Source: a bacterium
Lineage (GTDB): Bacteria; SZUA-182; DTGQ01; JAFGSM01
Assembly: GCA_016934595.1 (NCBI GenBank)
Contig: JAFGSM010000131.1
Span: 1-35,747, forward strand
Length of the DNA: 35,747 nucleotides
Direction: 5' to 3'
Of this stretch, positions 25,174 through 34,468 are shown piece after piece. Each line of letters begins with the position of its first letter. Position 1 is the stretch's first letter. The notes beneath the pieces are model-generated. The model saw nothing but the letters and a program-made list of their open reading frames with translations. It was not told where the DNA came from and searched no databases. The translations under genes were made by a program, and so were the position numbers.

Positions 25174-25665
25174 TCACCCTGCCGCCTTATCAAATAAACC
25201 CTTTAGCCTTTCGGCCACACATGGAGGCACCATGTCATCGATTGCGCCGCCGAATTGGGCCAGTTCCTTTACAACGCTTGAGCTCAGATAGATATGATTC
25301 TCATCGGGCATCATAAAAATCGTTTCTATCGATGCATCCTGTTTACGGTTGACCAGGGCCATTTGAAGTTCATACTCAAAATCCGATACTGCACGCAAAC
25401 CGCGTATTATTACATTTGCCTTGTATTTTTTTACGCAGTCTATAAGAAGGCAATCAAATGAGACCACTTCGACATCCGTATATGGTTTGACCGCTTCTTT
25501 GACCATCTCGACCCGTTCAACTATGCTGAAAAAATGCCTCTTGATAGAATTTTTTGCAACCGCCACAATAAGCCTGCGAAATAGTTTGCTGCCTCTTAGA
25601 ATCAAGTCCAGGTGTCCGTTTGTTATAGGATCAAAGCTGCCTGGATATATCGCACAAATATTCAT
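25174..25665 (-). CDS. coaD: Phosphopantetheine adenylyltransferase
   Basis: Fourth step of coenzyme A synthesis: 4'-phosphopantetheine plus ATP gives dephospho-CoA. It has the nucleotidyltransferase motif YPGSFDPITNGHLDLI, VIIRGLRAVSDFEYELQMA, and the late YLSSSVVKELAQFGG. An upstream ATG at 25686 would overlap rsmD. ATG 25665 is chosen because MNICAIYPGSFDP matches the family and GAGGT lies 10 bases upstream. This gives 163 aa. It is the last gene of the glyQ-to-coaD run. Confidence 0.95.
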   Translation of the reverse strand: MNICAIYPGSFDPITNGHLDLILRGSKLFRRLIVAVAKNSIKRHFFSIVERVEMVKEAVKPYTDVEVVSFDCLLIDCVKKYKANVIIRGLRAVSDFEYELQMALVNRKQDASIETIFMMPDENHIYLSSSVVKELAQFGGAIDDMVPPCVAERLKGLFDKAAG

Positions 25666-25670
25666 GGGAT

Positions 25671-26231
25671 CTATACCTCGATGCACTTAAACAGGTCTAT
25701 CTGTGCGTCGCCGAATTTATATTCCTTTTCGCTTACGAGCCCGGAAATACGGTCCGGAATGGGTTTTTTTACGGAATGTTCAACCATGATGCTGGTTGAT
25801 GAGACAAGCAGGCCACTGTTAGAAATAGCTTCAAGACACTCTGCGGCCATGTCTGAGTTATATGGAGGATCAAGAAAAATGAGATCGAACTTCCTTTGAC
25901 GGTTGCAGAGTGTGGAGATGGCCTCCAATGCGTCGCATTGTACGATCTCGAAGTTTCTTTCAAAACCGCATCTTTCCAGATTTGCCTTGATCAATTCGAT
26001 TGAGGAAGACTTATTATCGACAAACGTGACATTTCTGGCGCCACGGCTGAGCGCTTCTATCCCCACTGCGCCTGTGCCTGAGAACATATCCAGGAACCTT
26101 GACTCCTCAATATCGGGCCCTAAAATATCAAATATAGCCTCCCTCACACGGTCAGATGTTGGCCTTAACAAGGAGGCGCCAAGGGGTGACTTTAATCGTC
26201 TCCCCTTGGCGATTCCTCCGACAATCCTCAT
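25671..26231 (-). CDS. rsmD: 16S rRNA (guanine(966)-N2)-methyltransferase
   Basis: SAM-dependent methyltransferase that modifies G966 of 16S rRNA. It is 186 aa: MRIVGGIAKGRRLKSP, RPTSDRVREAIFDIL, the SAM-binding LDMFSGTGAVGIEALSRGA and the catalytic motif FLDPPY. It overlaps the ppdK stop by 3 bases and is followed 5 bases later by coaD; rsmD-coaD is a common pair. Confidence 0.95.
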   Translation of the reverse strand: MRIVGGIAKGRRLKSPLGASLLRPTSDRVREAIFDILGPDIEESRFLDMFSGTGAVGIEALSRGARNVTFVDNKSSSIELIKANLERCGFERNFEIVQCDALEAISTLCNRQRKFDLIFLDPPYNSDMAAECLEAISNSGLLVSSTSIMVEHSVKKPIPDRISGLVSEKEYKFGDAQIDLFKCIEV

Positions 26232-28987
26232 GCATTTCCTTCCTTAATCTTGGCCTGGGCCGCCGCAAGCCTGGCAATAGGAACCCTGAATGGAGAACAG
26301 CTTACATAATTGAGGCCGGCCCTGTGGCAGAATTCAACAGATTTAGGATCACCTCCATGCTCTCCGCATATACCGATTTTGAGATTAGGCCTTGTCTTTC
26401 TGCCTCTTTCAACCCCCATCTGTATCAGTTGACCAACCCCTTCCTGATCAATCGATATGAAGGGATCATGGGGAAGCAGCCCTTTCTCCACATAACCTGG
26501 CAAAAATACCCCAGCGTCATCCCTGGAGAAACCGAATGTCATCTGGGTCAGGTCATTTGTGCCAAATGAGAAGAATTCGGCCTCCTCGGCGACACGGTCT
26601 GCGGTCAATGCAGCCCTTGGAATCTCTATCATTGTCCCTATCATATAATCAAATTTTACCTTATAATCGGACATGACCTCTTTTGCAACATCTATGGCCG
26701 CCTTTTTGATCAGGGCAAGCTCTTCGACAGTGCCTATAAGGGGTATCATGACCTCAGGCACTATATTATAGCCCTTTTGGGTAAGCTCGCACGCAGCCTC
26801 GAATATCGCCCTTACCTGCATGTTGTATATCTCAGGGTAAGATACACCTAGACGGCAGCCCCTGTGCCCCAGCATCGGGTTTAATTCGTGCAATGATTCG
26901 ACGTTTTCGAGCAATTTCTCCTTTGCCTGTATCTGATGGATTATACTGTCGATATCTCCCATATTTTTTCCGTTTCTTAACTCCATCTTAAGGTTTGCGA
27001 TCTCGCATATAAGGTCCTCCCTTTTGGGAAGGAATTCATGCAAAGGCGGGTCAAGCAAACGTATGGTCACAGGAAGGTCTTTCATCGCTTCAAAGATGCC
27101 TATGAAGTCCTCTTTTTGCATAGGAAGCAGACTATCCAGGGCCTTTAACCTGGCATCTTTATTTTTTGCCATTATCATCTCCTGGACATGGGGAAGCCTG
27201 TCCTCCCCAAAGAACATATGTTCAGTCCTGCAAAGGCCTATGCCTTCAGCTCCAAAATCCCTGGCAACCTGTGCATCTTTTGGTGTGTCTGCGTTTGTCC
27301 TTACCTTCAGCCTTCGGACATCATCAGCCCATGACATAAGTGTTCCAAAATCGCCGCTCAGCTGGGGCTCCACTAAGGGAACCTGTCCCAGGATCACCTG
27401 GCCTGTAGAACCATTAAGGGTGATGTAATCACCTTCTTTTATTACAAGGTCATTTACCTTCATCTGTCCCCGTTCTTCGCTTATAACAAGCGCTCCGCAT
27501 CCAGCAACACAGCATTTGCCCATTCCTCTTGCTACCACTGCCGCGTGAGATGTCATGCCTCCGCGTGCCGTAAGGATGCCTTTGGCCACATGCATCCCTC
27601 CGATATCCTCTGGTGATGTCTCGTTTCTGACTAATACTACAGCTTCGCCTTCCCCTGTCTTTTTTATGGCATCCTCTGCTGTAAAGTAAACCTTTCCTAC
27701 TGCAGCCCCAGGGGATGCGGGAAGCCCCTTAGCCAGTACATTGATTTTGGCTTTGGGATCTATCATGGGATGCAGCAACTGATTGAGCTGTTCAGGATCA
27801 ACCCTGGTTAATGCCGTCTCTTTTTCAATCAAACCCTCATTTACCATATCAACGGCAATCTTTACAGCGGCAGTCGCAGTCCTCTTGCCTGTCCTTGTCT
27901 GCAACAAGAAAAGCCTGCCTTTTTGGATGGTAAACTCCAGGTCCTGCATCTCTTTATAGTGCGACTCAAGCCTTTTGTAAATATCCTCTAACTCTTTATA
28001 TACCTGAGGCATCTCTTCTTCCAGGGACATCAAATTCGATCCCTTCTTTTGTGCTTTATTTATAGGTTGGGGAGTTCGTATCCCCGCAACTACATCCTCT
28101 CCCTGTGCATTCATAAGATATTCACCAAAGAAGACCTTTTCCCCTGTGCCGGGGTCGCGGGTAAATGCTACGCCTGTTCCTGAGTCTTCCCCAAGATTCC
28201 CATACACCATGGATTGGACGTTCACCGCAGTGCCCCAGTGATGTGGCAGGTGATGGATCTTCCTGTATGTTATAGCCCTGTCGTTATTCCATGACTCAAA
28301 AACTGCCCCTATCGCCATCTCAAGTTGTTTCCCCGGGTCCTGAGGAAATGGTTCGCCTGTCTCCTTTTGAACAAGGGCCTTATATCTTTCCACTATATCC
28401 GCCAGGGCCTCTGCGTCCAGTTCGGTATCCTGTTTGACCCCGAGGCTGTCCTTCTTCTCCTGCAGTATATTTTCAAATCTTTCATGTTTGATGCCAAGTA
28501 CAACATCCCCGAACATATTTATAAACCGGCGGTAACTGTCATAGGCAAAACGCGGATTCCCGCTTTGCTTTATCAACCCTTTTATTGTCTTATCGTTGAG
28601 CCCAAGGTTTAGCACCGTGTCCATCATGCCTGGCATGGAAACCCTTGCCCCGCTTCTTACAGAGACAAGCAGCGGATTATTTGTGTCCCCGAATTTTGCA
28701 CCCATAGCCTTTTCAACCTTCTTCATGTTTTCTTCCACCTGATCCCACATGCAGGCAGGGAACCTTTTATTGTTTTCCGAGTACTGTATACAGACCTCTG
28801 TTGTTATAGTGAATCCGGCCGGCACAGGGATGTTTAGATTTGTCATCTCGGCCAGATTTGCACCCTTGCCACCCAGAAGATTTTTCATCCCGGCCGTTCC
28901 CTCGGCATTTCCCTGTCCAAAAAAATATACCATCTTATTGTCTGTCTTTTTGTTCGTCTTCTTATCCGTCTTCTTAACTGCTGACAT
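26228..28987 (-). CDS. ppdK: Pyruvate, phosphate dikinase
   Basis: Interconverts pyruvate, ATP and phosphate with PEP, AMP and pyrophosphate, typical of anaerobes for gluconeogenic or PPi-linked carbon flow. It is 919 aa. The N-terminal ATP-grasp region has LLGGKGANLAEM and SVRSGARVSMPGMMDTVLNL; the phosphohistidine motif is GGMTSHAAVVARGMGKCC; the C-terminal PEP-binding barrel has FSFGTNDLTQMTFGFSRDD and GICGEHGGDP with the catalytic cysteine. The first 18 residues are a lysine-threonine-rich repeat (KKTDKKTNKKTDNK) not usual in the family. The start at 28987 has AAAGGGGGA upstream; M19 is an alternative. Confidence 0.96.
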   Translation of the reverse strand: MSAVKKTDKKTNKKTDNKMVYFFGQGNAEGTAGMKNLLGGKGANLAEMTNLNIPVPAGFTITTEVCIQYSENNKRFPACMWDQVEENMKKVEKAMGAKFGDTNNPLLVSVRSGARVSMPGMMDTVLNLGLNDKTIKGLIKQSGNPRFAYDSYRRFINMFGDVVLGIKHERFENILQEKKDSLGVKQDTELDAEALADIVERYKALVQKETGEPFPQDPGKQLEMAIGAVFESWNNDRAITYRKIHHLPHHWGTAVNVQSMVYGNLGEDSGTGVAFTRDPGTGEKVFFGEYLMNAQGEDVVAGIRTPQPINKAQKKGSNLMSLEEEMPQVYKELEDIYKRLESHYKEMQDLEFTIQKGRLFLLQTRTGKRTATAAVKIAVDMVNEGLIEKETALTRVDPEQLNQLLHPMIDPKAKINVLAKGLPASPGAAVGKVYFTAEDAIKKTGEGEAVVLVRNETSPEDIGGMHVAKGILTARGGMTSHAAVVARGMGKCCVAGCGALVISEERGQMKVNDLVIKEGDYITLNGSTGQVILGQVPLVEPQLSGDFGTLMSWADDVRRLKVRTNADTPKDAQVARDFGAEGIGLCRTEHMFFGEDRLPHVQEMIMAKNKDARLKALDSLLPMQKEDFIGIFEAMKDLPVTIRLLDPPLHEFLPKREDLICEIANLKMELRNGKNMGDIDSIIHQIQAKEKLLENVESLHELNPMLGHRGCRLGVSYPEIYNMQVRAIFEAACELTQKGYNIVPEVMIPLIGTVEELALIKKAAIDVAKEVMSDYKVKFDYMIGTMIEIPRAALTADRVAEEAEFFSFGTNDLTQMTFGFSRDDAGVFLPGYVEKGLLPHDPFISIDQEGVGQLIQMGVERGRKTRPNLKIGICGEHGGDPKSVEFCHRAGLNYVSCSPFRVPIARLAAAQAKIKEGNA

Positions 28988-29005
28988 TTAGGATCCCCCT
29001 TTCAA

Positions 29006-31180
29006 TTATTCTTTTGACTGAACAATTCTGGAAAAATCGGCTATTTTCAAAAAAACTCTGCCTATTGATGACAAAAGCGACAAACGGTTGTTTCTCAATA
29101 TATCATCCTTATCCATCACCAGCACCTTATCAAAGAAATTATCTATAGACTCTTTTAGATTTACCATGGCCTGCAAGGCATCCAGGTATTCTGCGCCTGC
29201 GATCTTTTTGTTTAGTTCCCCTTCCAGTCCCTTGAAAATATCATACAGGCTTTTCTCTGCCTCTTCAGTGAAAAATCTCTGGTCGGGATCGGGCAACTCT
29301 TTTCCCCCTTTTGGCAGGATATTGATAACCCGTTTGAAAGGGGTAAGTATTGTCTCGAATGCCTCCTGCGAACGAAATTCAGCAAGGGCCTCAAGTCTCT
29401 TCTGGACATATATAGGATGTGCATCCCCTGCATCCAGCACAGCGTTGATCAGATCGTAGTCAAAACCCTGGGCCAGAAAATAGTTATTCAGCCTTTGATT
29501 AAGAAATATTCGCATTTTCCCCTTCGTTTCGTTTGGAAATCCCCCTTGGACGCCTTCATTCTTCTTTGTGGATCGAAGATTCAAGGGTATTTCACCTGTT
29601 ATATCAGAAAAGGAGGGTTGATAGACAGAAAGGGCCTTTTTTATGAACCCTTCCCATGGGAATATCAATCCATTATTCAGAACGATTTGAATCATACCCT
29701 GGGTCTGCCGTCTTAATGCATGGGGGTCTTCTGACCCTGTAGGGACAAAGCCAAGAAGGAAGCATCCAACAAGGTTGTCCATCTTGTCGGCAAGGCTTAG
29801 GATCGCCCCGGGCAATGTCGCAGGGAGTTTATCCCCTGAGAAACGGGGCAGATAGTGCTCAAATATGGCTTGAGCTACATCTTCTCCCTCGCCTGACCTT
29901 GTCGCATATTCTCTGCCCATGATGCCTTGAAGGCCAGGGAATTCTCCAACCATTTCCGTTACCAGATCGCACTTGGATAATAGTGCGCTGCGTTCAAGGG
30001 TATTTTTTAAGGCCATCTTTTTTGTTGGATCTAAAGCCGGTTTTTCAAGGGCCTCAGCCATATATATGGCCAGCTCTTTTATCCTTATAATTTTGTCGTG
30101 CAGGCTCCCAAGCTGTTCCTGAAAAACTACATGCTTAAGGCTTTCGATACGGTCTGATAGTGGATTCTTTGTATCTTCATCCAGGAAGAATGAAGCGTCC
30201 GATAGCCTCGCCCGAAGCACCCTTTCATTTCCTTTAATGACGATCATGAGGTCATCGGCTGGCATGTTGCTGATTGTCACAAAATTTGGAAGAAGCCTGC
30301 CCTTGGAATCCTCGATGCAAAAATATTTCTGGTTGTCTCTCATGCTGGTGACAAGCACTTCTTCAGGAAGATCGAGATATTTCGGATCAAAAGAGCCACA
30401 CAGGGCAACGGGCCACTCGACAAGATTTGTAACTTGATCAAGCAGCCCCATATCCTCCCTCAGGGTACCTCCAGCCTTTTTTGCCTCTGCTCGTGCCTGT
30501 TTAAGTATTATCTCCCTGCGTTTTTCAGGATCACAGATGACGCAGGCTTTCTCCAATTGTGTCATATAAGACTGAAAGTCTTTTACAATGATTGGGTCGG
30601 GATGGAGGAAGCGGTGGCCATAGGTCTTTACATCGCTTTTTATCCCGTCCATTGAAAAAGGGATCCTTTGCCCGCCAAATATGGCAATTATCCAATGGAT
30701 GGGCCTGACAAACTTGAGATCGCTTTCGCCCCAGCGCATGGATTTCGGAAACCCTATGGAATTTATCCATGAGGGGATTATAGCTGGGAGTAATTGCAGT
30801 GTCTCCTTGCCAGTGTCCTCTTTTTCTGCAATAATATATGCCCCTTTTTCTGGTATTTCCTCTACTTTTAAGTCCTCAACCTTTACTCCATGATTTTGGG
30901 CAAAACCGATCGCTGCCCTGGTAGGTTTTCCTGATGTGTCATATGCAACCCTTTTGGGTGGCCCTACAGCCTTTATAACCCGTTTAGTCTGGCTTTCAGC
31001 GACATCCTGAACACATATTGCAAGACGTCTTGGCGTGCCCATGGCCTGGGTAGAACCATGCTGGATATGATGGAAGCTAAACTGCCCTGTCATCAATGAC
31101 TGCATTTGCTCCAGGGCCAAAGGCAAAAACCTGGAAGGTATCTCCTCCGTGCCAATCTCTATAAGAAGTTCCAAACCCAT
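29006..31180 (-). CDS. glyS: Glycyl-tRNA synthetase beta subunit
   Basis: Beta chain of the alpha2-beta2 glycyl-tRNA synthetase, which binds tRNA-Gly. It is 724 aa. The N-terminus is MGLELLIEIGTEEIPSRFLP; others are FPKSMRWGESDLKFVRPIHW, FLDEDTKNPLSDRIESLKHV and an HD-like ARSGEGEDVAQAIFEHYLPR region; the C-terminal anticodon-binding part ends FFDKVLVMDKDDILRNNRLS. It starts 2 bases after glyQ and stops 18 bases before ppdK. It is slightly longer than E. coli GlyS owing to a hydrophilic insert (STKKNEGVQGGFPNETKGK). Confidence 0.96.
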   Translation of the reverse strand: MGLELLIEIGTEEIPSRFLPLALEQMQSLMTGQFSFHHIQHGSTQAMGTPRRLAICVQDVAESQTKRVIKAVGPPKRVAYDTSGKPTRAAIGFAQNHGVKVEDLKVEEIPEKGAYIIAEKEDTGKETLQLLPAIIPSWINSIGFPKSMRWGESDLKFVRPIHWIIAIFGGQRIPFSMDGIKSDVKTYGHRFLHPDPIIVKDFQSYMTQLEKACVICDPEKRREIILKQARAEAKKAGGTLREDMGLLDQVTNLVEWPVALCGSFDPKYLDLPEEVLVTSMRDNQKYFCIEDSKGRLLPNFVTISNMPADDLMIVIKGNERVLRARLSDASFFLDEDTKNPLSDRIESLKHVVFQEQLGSLHDKIIRIKELAIYMAEALEKPALDPTKKMALKNTLERSALLSKCDLVTEMVGEFPGLQGIMGREYATRSGEGEDVAQAIFEHYLPRFSGDKLPATLPGAILSLADKMDNLVGCFLLGFVPTGSEDPHALRRQTQGMIQIVLNNGLIFPWEGFIKKALSVYQPSFSDITGEIPLNLRSTKKNEGVQGGFPNETKGKMRIFLNQRLNNYFLAQGFDYDLINAVLDAGDAHPIYVQKRLEALAEFRSQEAFETILTPFKRVINILPKGGKELPDPDQRFFTEEAEKSLYDIFKGLEGELNKKIAGAEYLDALQAMVNLKESIDNFFDKVLVMDKDDILRNNRLSLLSSIGRVFLKIADFSRIVQSKE

Positions 31181-31182
31181 AC

Positions 31183-32052
31183 CTACTTATCCTCATTGGG
31201 GGTTATCTTTTTAAGATATTCCCTTGCGCAAAGCCTTGCCAGATTTCTTACCCTGGCGATATAACCTGTCCTTTCCGTTACACTGATAGCGCCCCTTGCC
31301 TCCAGGAGATTAAAAGTATGGGAGCACTTCAGGCAGAAATCATATGCAGGCAGGACAAGCCCTTCCTTGATAAGGCTGATACATTCCTGCTCATACATGG
31401 AAAACCATTTCTGTAGCGACTGGATGTCAGCCTTTTCGAAATTGTATCGGGAATACTGAATCTCGCTCTCCATGTGTATCTGACCATAAGTCACACCTTG
31501 TGTCCATATAAGGTCAAATACATTATCCACACCCTGCAGGTACATGGCTATCCTTTCGATCCCGTAAGTTATCTCAACTGTTATAGGCCGGAGGTCTATC
31601 CCTGCAACCTGCTGGAAATAAGTGAATTGTGTGATCTCCATCCCATCCAGCCAGACCTCCCAGCCCAATCCCCATGCGCCAAGTGTAGGTGACTCCCAGT
31701 CGTCTTCCACAAACCTTATATCATGCGCCATGGGATCGATACCTAGAGATTTCAAGCTCTCAAGATAGATTTCCTGTATCTCCAGCGGGGATGGTTTGAT
31801 GATGACCTGATACTGATAGTAATGCTGCAATCTGTTGGGATTTTCCCCATATCTTCCGTCTGTTGGGCGGCGTGATGGCTGGACATAGGCAACCTTCCAT
31901 GGTTGAGGACCTAAAGAGTTCAGGAATGTAGCCGGATGAAATGTCCCTGCGCCTACCTCTATGTCATAAGGCTGCCGTATAATGCAACCCTGGTCAGACC
32001 AGAATTTGCTCAAAAAAAAGATAATCGATTGAAAGGTGTTGTCCTGTCCCAT
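31183..32052 (-). CDS. glyQ: Glycyl-tRNA synthetase alpha subunit
   Basis: Alpha (catalytic, class II) chain of bacterial glycyl-tRNA synthetase. It is 289 aa and shows the hallmark stretches [60 protein letters not shown], and [20 protein letters not shown]. It is followed immediately by glyS. A good sigma-70-like promoter lies about 215 bases upstream. Confidence 0.97.
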   Translation of the reverse strand: MGQDNTFQSIIFFLSKFWSDQGCIIRQPYDIEVGAGTFHPATFLNSLGPQPWKVAYVQPSRRPTDGRYGENPNRLQHYYQYQVIIKPSPLEIQEIYLESLKSLGIDPMAHDIRFVEDDWESPTLGAWGLGWEVWLDGMEITQFTYFQQVAGIDLRPITVEITYGIERIAMYLQGVDNVFDLIWTQGVTYGQIHMESEIQYSRYNFEKADIQSLQKWFSMYEQECISLIKEGLVLPAYDFCLKCSHTFNLLEARGAISVTERTGYIARVRNLARLCAREYLKKITPNEDK

Positions 32053-32192
32053 AAAATGTTCTATTTAACTAATGGCCTGAGCCACCGACAATGTCAGCGG
32101 CAGTTTAACAGTTTCCACTTTTTTATTGTGGTGTCGAAAATACATCCGCCCCATGACGCGGGGATTAGTCTCACGAAAGCCGGCAAAATTTC

Positions 32193-32215
32193 ATCATTGT
32201 CAGGAAGACAATGAT
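32193..32215 (-). terminator. Hairpin in the glyQ leader
   Basis: ATCATTGTC (32193-32201) and GACAATGAT (32207-32215) form a perfect 9-base stem with a 5-base loop. On the minus strand it is followed by GAAATTTTG. It may be an attenuator or mRNA-stabilising stem ahead of glyQ. The T run is short, so simple termination is not certain. Confidence 0.45.
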
Positions 32216-32273
32216 ATTGAGACAATAAAAAATTGCCTATATTCATTATTAATAGATTGACATAGAAAGCTAA

Positions 32274-32302
32274 AATATAACAGAATGTTAGGCATGTGTC
32301 AA
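32274..32302 (-). promoter_or_regulatory. Sigma-70-like promoter for glyQ-glyS-ppdK
   Basis: On the minus strand TTGACA (32297-32302, perfect) is followed after 17 bases by TATATT (32274-32279). The predicted start is near 32267, about 215 bases before the glyQ ATG. It is the closest consensus match to a sigma-70 promoter noticed in the window. Confidence 0.7.
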
Positions 32303-32371
32303 ATATGGTTTTTCTGGTTACACTTATATATAATCGGATTATGGCATACGGAAAATCGGGATGATTAAACA

Positions 32372-32445
32372 TCATAGGGGCCCGGCATAGGGCAGGAACT
32401 TTTTTTTGTCAGACCCCTATGACATGAGGCGTGGGAAAGCGCCTC
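32372..32445. repeat. Inverted-repeat element, possible REP-like unit or small RNA
   Basis: TCATAGGGG (32372-32380) and CCCCTATGA (32414-32422) are perfect 9-base arms around a 33-base loop that contains GCCC-6-GGGC and a run of T. It is directly next to a second hairpin, GAGGCG (32426-32431) with CGCCTC (32440-32445). Only one copy was noticed in the window, so REP-type status cannot be shown. With the promoter at 32454-32482 it could also be a structured minus-strand RNA. Confidence 0.45.
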
Positions 32446-32453
32446 TAATAAAA

Positions 32454-32482
32454 AATATAACTATTTTTTGAGAAAAAATCAA
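32454..32482 (-). promoter_or_regulatory. Sigma-70-like promoter upstream of the inverted repeats
   Basis: On the minus strand TTGATT (32477-32482) is followed after 17 bases by TATATT (32454-32459). The spacer contains the palindrome ATTTTTT-3-AAAAAAT. It would start a transcript just before the GAGGCG hairpin, giving either a small RNA or a longer glyQ transcript. Confidence 0.45.
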
Positions 32483-32568
32483 GTGTAGCTGCAAAGTGAT
32501 TTAAAGCGATTCCAAAACGGGATTTGATTCAGAGGATTCAGCGGCTTCCGGAAAATCTGATATCGATG

Positions 32569-33393
32569 TCATGGGTTATAGGGATGCCTTTTCCCGGTTA
32601 AAAGATTTACCAGTACAGGATAAGACTTGAGAGGATAAACCAGATGCCTTGATAGCGCAGATTGAAGGATTTCTTCCAGTTCCTTTCTTCCGGAGGTTAC
32701 GATTTTCAGCCTTCCCATCATGGTTAAATCCATTTGCAGGGCCTGCTTTAAAAACATTATGCCCCCTGGTGAAATTGAGCGGCATTCTATAAATTTAGAC
32801 CTGCATAGATGACATACCAGCCCCCCCATTGAAGGACAGAAGGCCCATCCATGTTTAAAATGGCTGTCCGAACATACAAGACATTTTTGCAGATGCGGCC
32901 TGTACCCCAAGAGATCAAGGAACTTGACCTCGAAAATGCGCAATATCGGGAAGATGTCAGCCTTTTGGGTTAATGATTCGAGGGTTTTCAGTATGGTCTG
33001 AAATATGCCAGGTTCGCCATCCCCTCCTACAGGGGTCAATCTTTGGATAAGCTCCGCTACATATAGCCCGGCAGTAAGACTTATGATGTCACGGTGCAGT
33101 TCGGGGTAGTTGTTTATAATGTCAGCTTGTTGAATAAGATGGAGATCACGGTTTGGCCTTGATTTAAATATGAGGCAGATATGGGTTAACGGCTCAAGCG
33201 AACTGCCAAACCGGTTTTTTATACGTTTTATACCGTGAGCTACTCCTCTGATTTGACCATAATCCGGTGAATAGACAGAAACTATCTTGTCTGCCCCAAC
33301 CAGATTGGTAAATCCAAGGACAACTGCCTCTGTTTTGTTTACAGTCACAGGATCAAAGTTTTGATGATTTCGAAAATAGGCTGATGAAATCAA
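32569..33393 (-). CDS. recO: DNA repair protein RecO
   Basis: RecO mediates RecA loading on SSB-coated DNA in the RecFOR pathway. It is 274 aa. An N-terminal OB fold (TEAVVLGFTNLVGADKIVSV, YSPDYGQIRGVAHGIKR) is followed by a helical domain and a zinc-type cluster CLVC...CPSMGGLVCHLC (about 183-210). The TTG start at 33393 overlaps the era TGA by 4 bases. It leaves a longer N-terminus (about 16 residues) than usual, and GTG 33348 is an alternative. Confidence 0.93.
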   Translation of the reverse strand: MISSAYFRNHQNFDPVTVNKTEAVVLGFTNLVGADKIVSVYSPDYGQIRGVAHGIKRIKNRFGSSLEPLTHICLIFKSRPNRDLHLIQQADIINNYPELHRDIISLTAGLYVAELIQRLTPVGGDGEPGIFQTILKTLESLTQKADIFPILRIFEVKFLDLLGYRPHLQKCLVCSDSHFKHGWAFCPSMGGLVCHLCRSKFIECRSISPGGIMFLKQALQMDLTMMGRLKIVTSGRKELEEILQSALSRHLVYPLKSYPVLVNLLTGKRHPYNP

Positions 33394-34295
33394 TAGCCAA
33401 TCTGTTTAAGATCATGTTCATTGTTACGCCAGTTTTCAATCACTTTTACCCATATCTCCATATAGATATGTTTTCCCAAAAGGGCCTCAATATCCATCCT
33501 TGCGCTTTGTGCAATCTTTTTTAACATTTGTCCACGGTTGCCAATGATAATACCCTTTTGTGATTTCTTTTCAACCACTATAGTAGCCATTATCCTTATT
33601 ATATCCGATTTTGTATCTAATGACATGTCATCTATGAATACAGCACATACATATGGTATCTCCTGCCGTGTAAAGAGCATCAATTTTTCCCTTAAGATTT
33701 CGGCAGCCGCAAACCTTTCCGTTTGATCGGTCGCCGTATCTCCTGAAAAATAGGCTGGCCCTATGGGTATGTAACGAATCATTGTCTCTAAAAGATCAGA
33801 ACAATTTTCACCAGTCAGGGCGGATATGGGTATAATCTCTTTATAAGGGAACCGGTCTTTATATAAAGCTATCAAAGCAAGGATCTTTGATTTGGGTATA
33901 AGGTCTATCTTGTTTATAACCAGAAAAACAGGCAGGCTTACCGGCTTAATGTGTTTGATTATGGCCTCATCACCTGATGAGTCTATTGAGGAGTCAACCA
34001 TGACCAGAACAAGATCGGAATCGGCTATAGTCATCAGCGCAGTATTCACCATATGACGGTCAAGCCCTCTACCCGGATTACATATCCCAGGGGTGTCGAA
34101 AAAGGCTATTTGGGCCGAATCACCATGAAAGATGCCAAGTATTCTATTTCGGGTTGTCTGTGCTTTGGGGGTAACGATGGATACCTTTTTCCCAACGAAC
34201 CTGTTTATAAGTGTTGATTTTCCTGTATTAGGCTGACCGATTATGGAAACAAAACCGGATTTAAAAGGGACCTTTTCATCGCCTTGAATTGCCAT
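33390..34295 (-). CDS. era: GTPase Era
   Basis: Era is an essential GTPase that binds the 3' end of 16S rRNA in 30S assembly. It is 301 aa. The G domain has GQPNTGKSTLINRFVGKKVS, FFDTPG, and NKIDLIP. The KH domain has EKKSQKGIIIGNRGQMLKKI and a C-terminal LGKHIYMEIWVKVIENWRNN. It is the first gene of the era-recO pair, and its stop overlaps the recO start. Confidence 0.97.
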   Translation of the reverse strand: MAIQGDEKVPFKSGFVSIIGQPNTGKSTLINRFVGKKVSIVTPKAQTTRNRILGIFHGDSAQIAFFDTPGICNPGRGLDRHMVNTALMTIADSDLVLVMVDSSIDSSGDEAIIKHIKPVSLPVFLVINKIDLIPKSKILALIALYKDRFPYKEIIPISALTGENCSDLLETMIRYIPIGPAYFSGDTATDQTERFAAAEILREKLMLFTRQEIPYVCAVFIDDMSLDTKSDIIRIMATIVVEKKSQKGIIIGNRGQMLKKIAQSARMDIEALLGKHIYMEIWVKVIENWRNNEHDLKQIGY

Positions 34296-34395
34296 GCAAA
34301 ATACCCATAATGTAACTGCTCAATATCCTGTGGAAATAATTACTCATCCCTATTTAGAAGCCTATTCTCCCTATAACATATTGTGCAGTTTATAT

Positions 34396-34433
34396 GAAAA
34401 TGATCGAACAATACTTTGTTATTATTCATTTTC
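34396..34433. other. Imperfect palindrome upstream of era
   Basis: GAAAATGA (34396-34403) and TCATTTTC (34426-34433) are perfect 8-base arms, with AACAA and TTGTT pairing in between. It lies about 100 bases before the era start in an AT-rich spacer. It could be an operator or an RNA stem; no promoter could be fixed here. Confidence 0.3.
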
Positions 34434-34468
34434 ATGCTTCGTTGTGACTGTAAGGTCATGGTGGTTAC

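Larger units (their letters stand above)
32053..32568 (-). other. Gene-free region between recO and glyQ
   Basis: A 516-base stretch without a supportable gene. Reading on the minus strand from recO it holds a sigma-70-like promoter (32454-32482), a set of inverted repeats (32372-32445), a second, better promoter (32274-32302), then a leader of about 215 bases with a strong hairpin (32193-32215). A 93-codon open frame exists at 32094-32375, but it has no binding site and no recognisable family. The leader lacks T-box consensus elements. Confidence 0.6.

Noticed and set aside
32053-32270. T-box riboswitch ahead of glyQ
   Set aside because: The leader lacks the conserved T-box sequence and a specifier loop that could be recognised; only simple stems are present.
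32094-32375. 93-codon open frame on the minus strand between recO and glyQ
   Set aside because: No binding site, no recognisable domain, AT-driven composition, and it covers the best promoter of the region.
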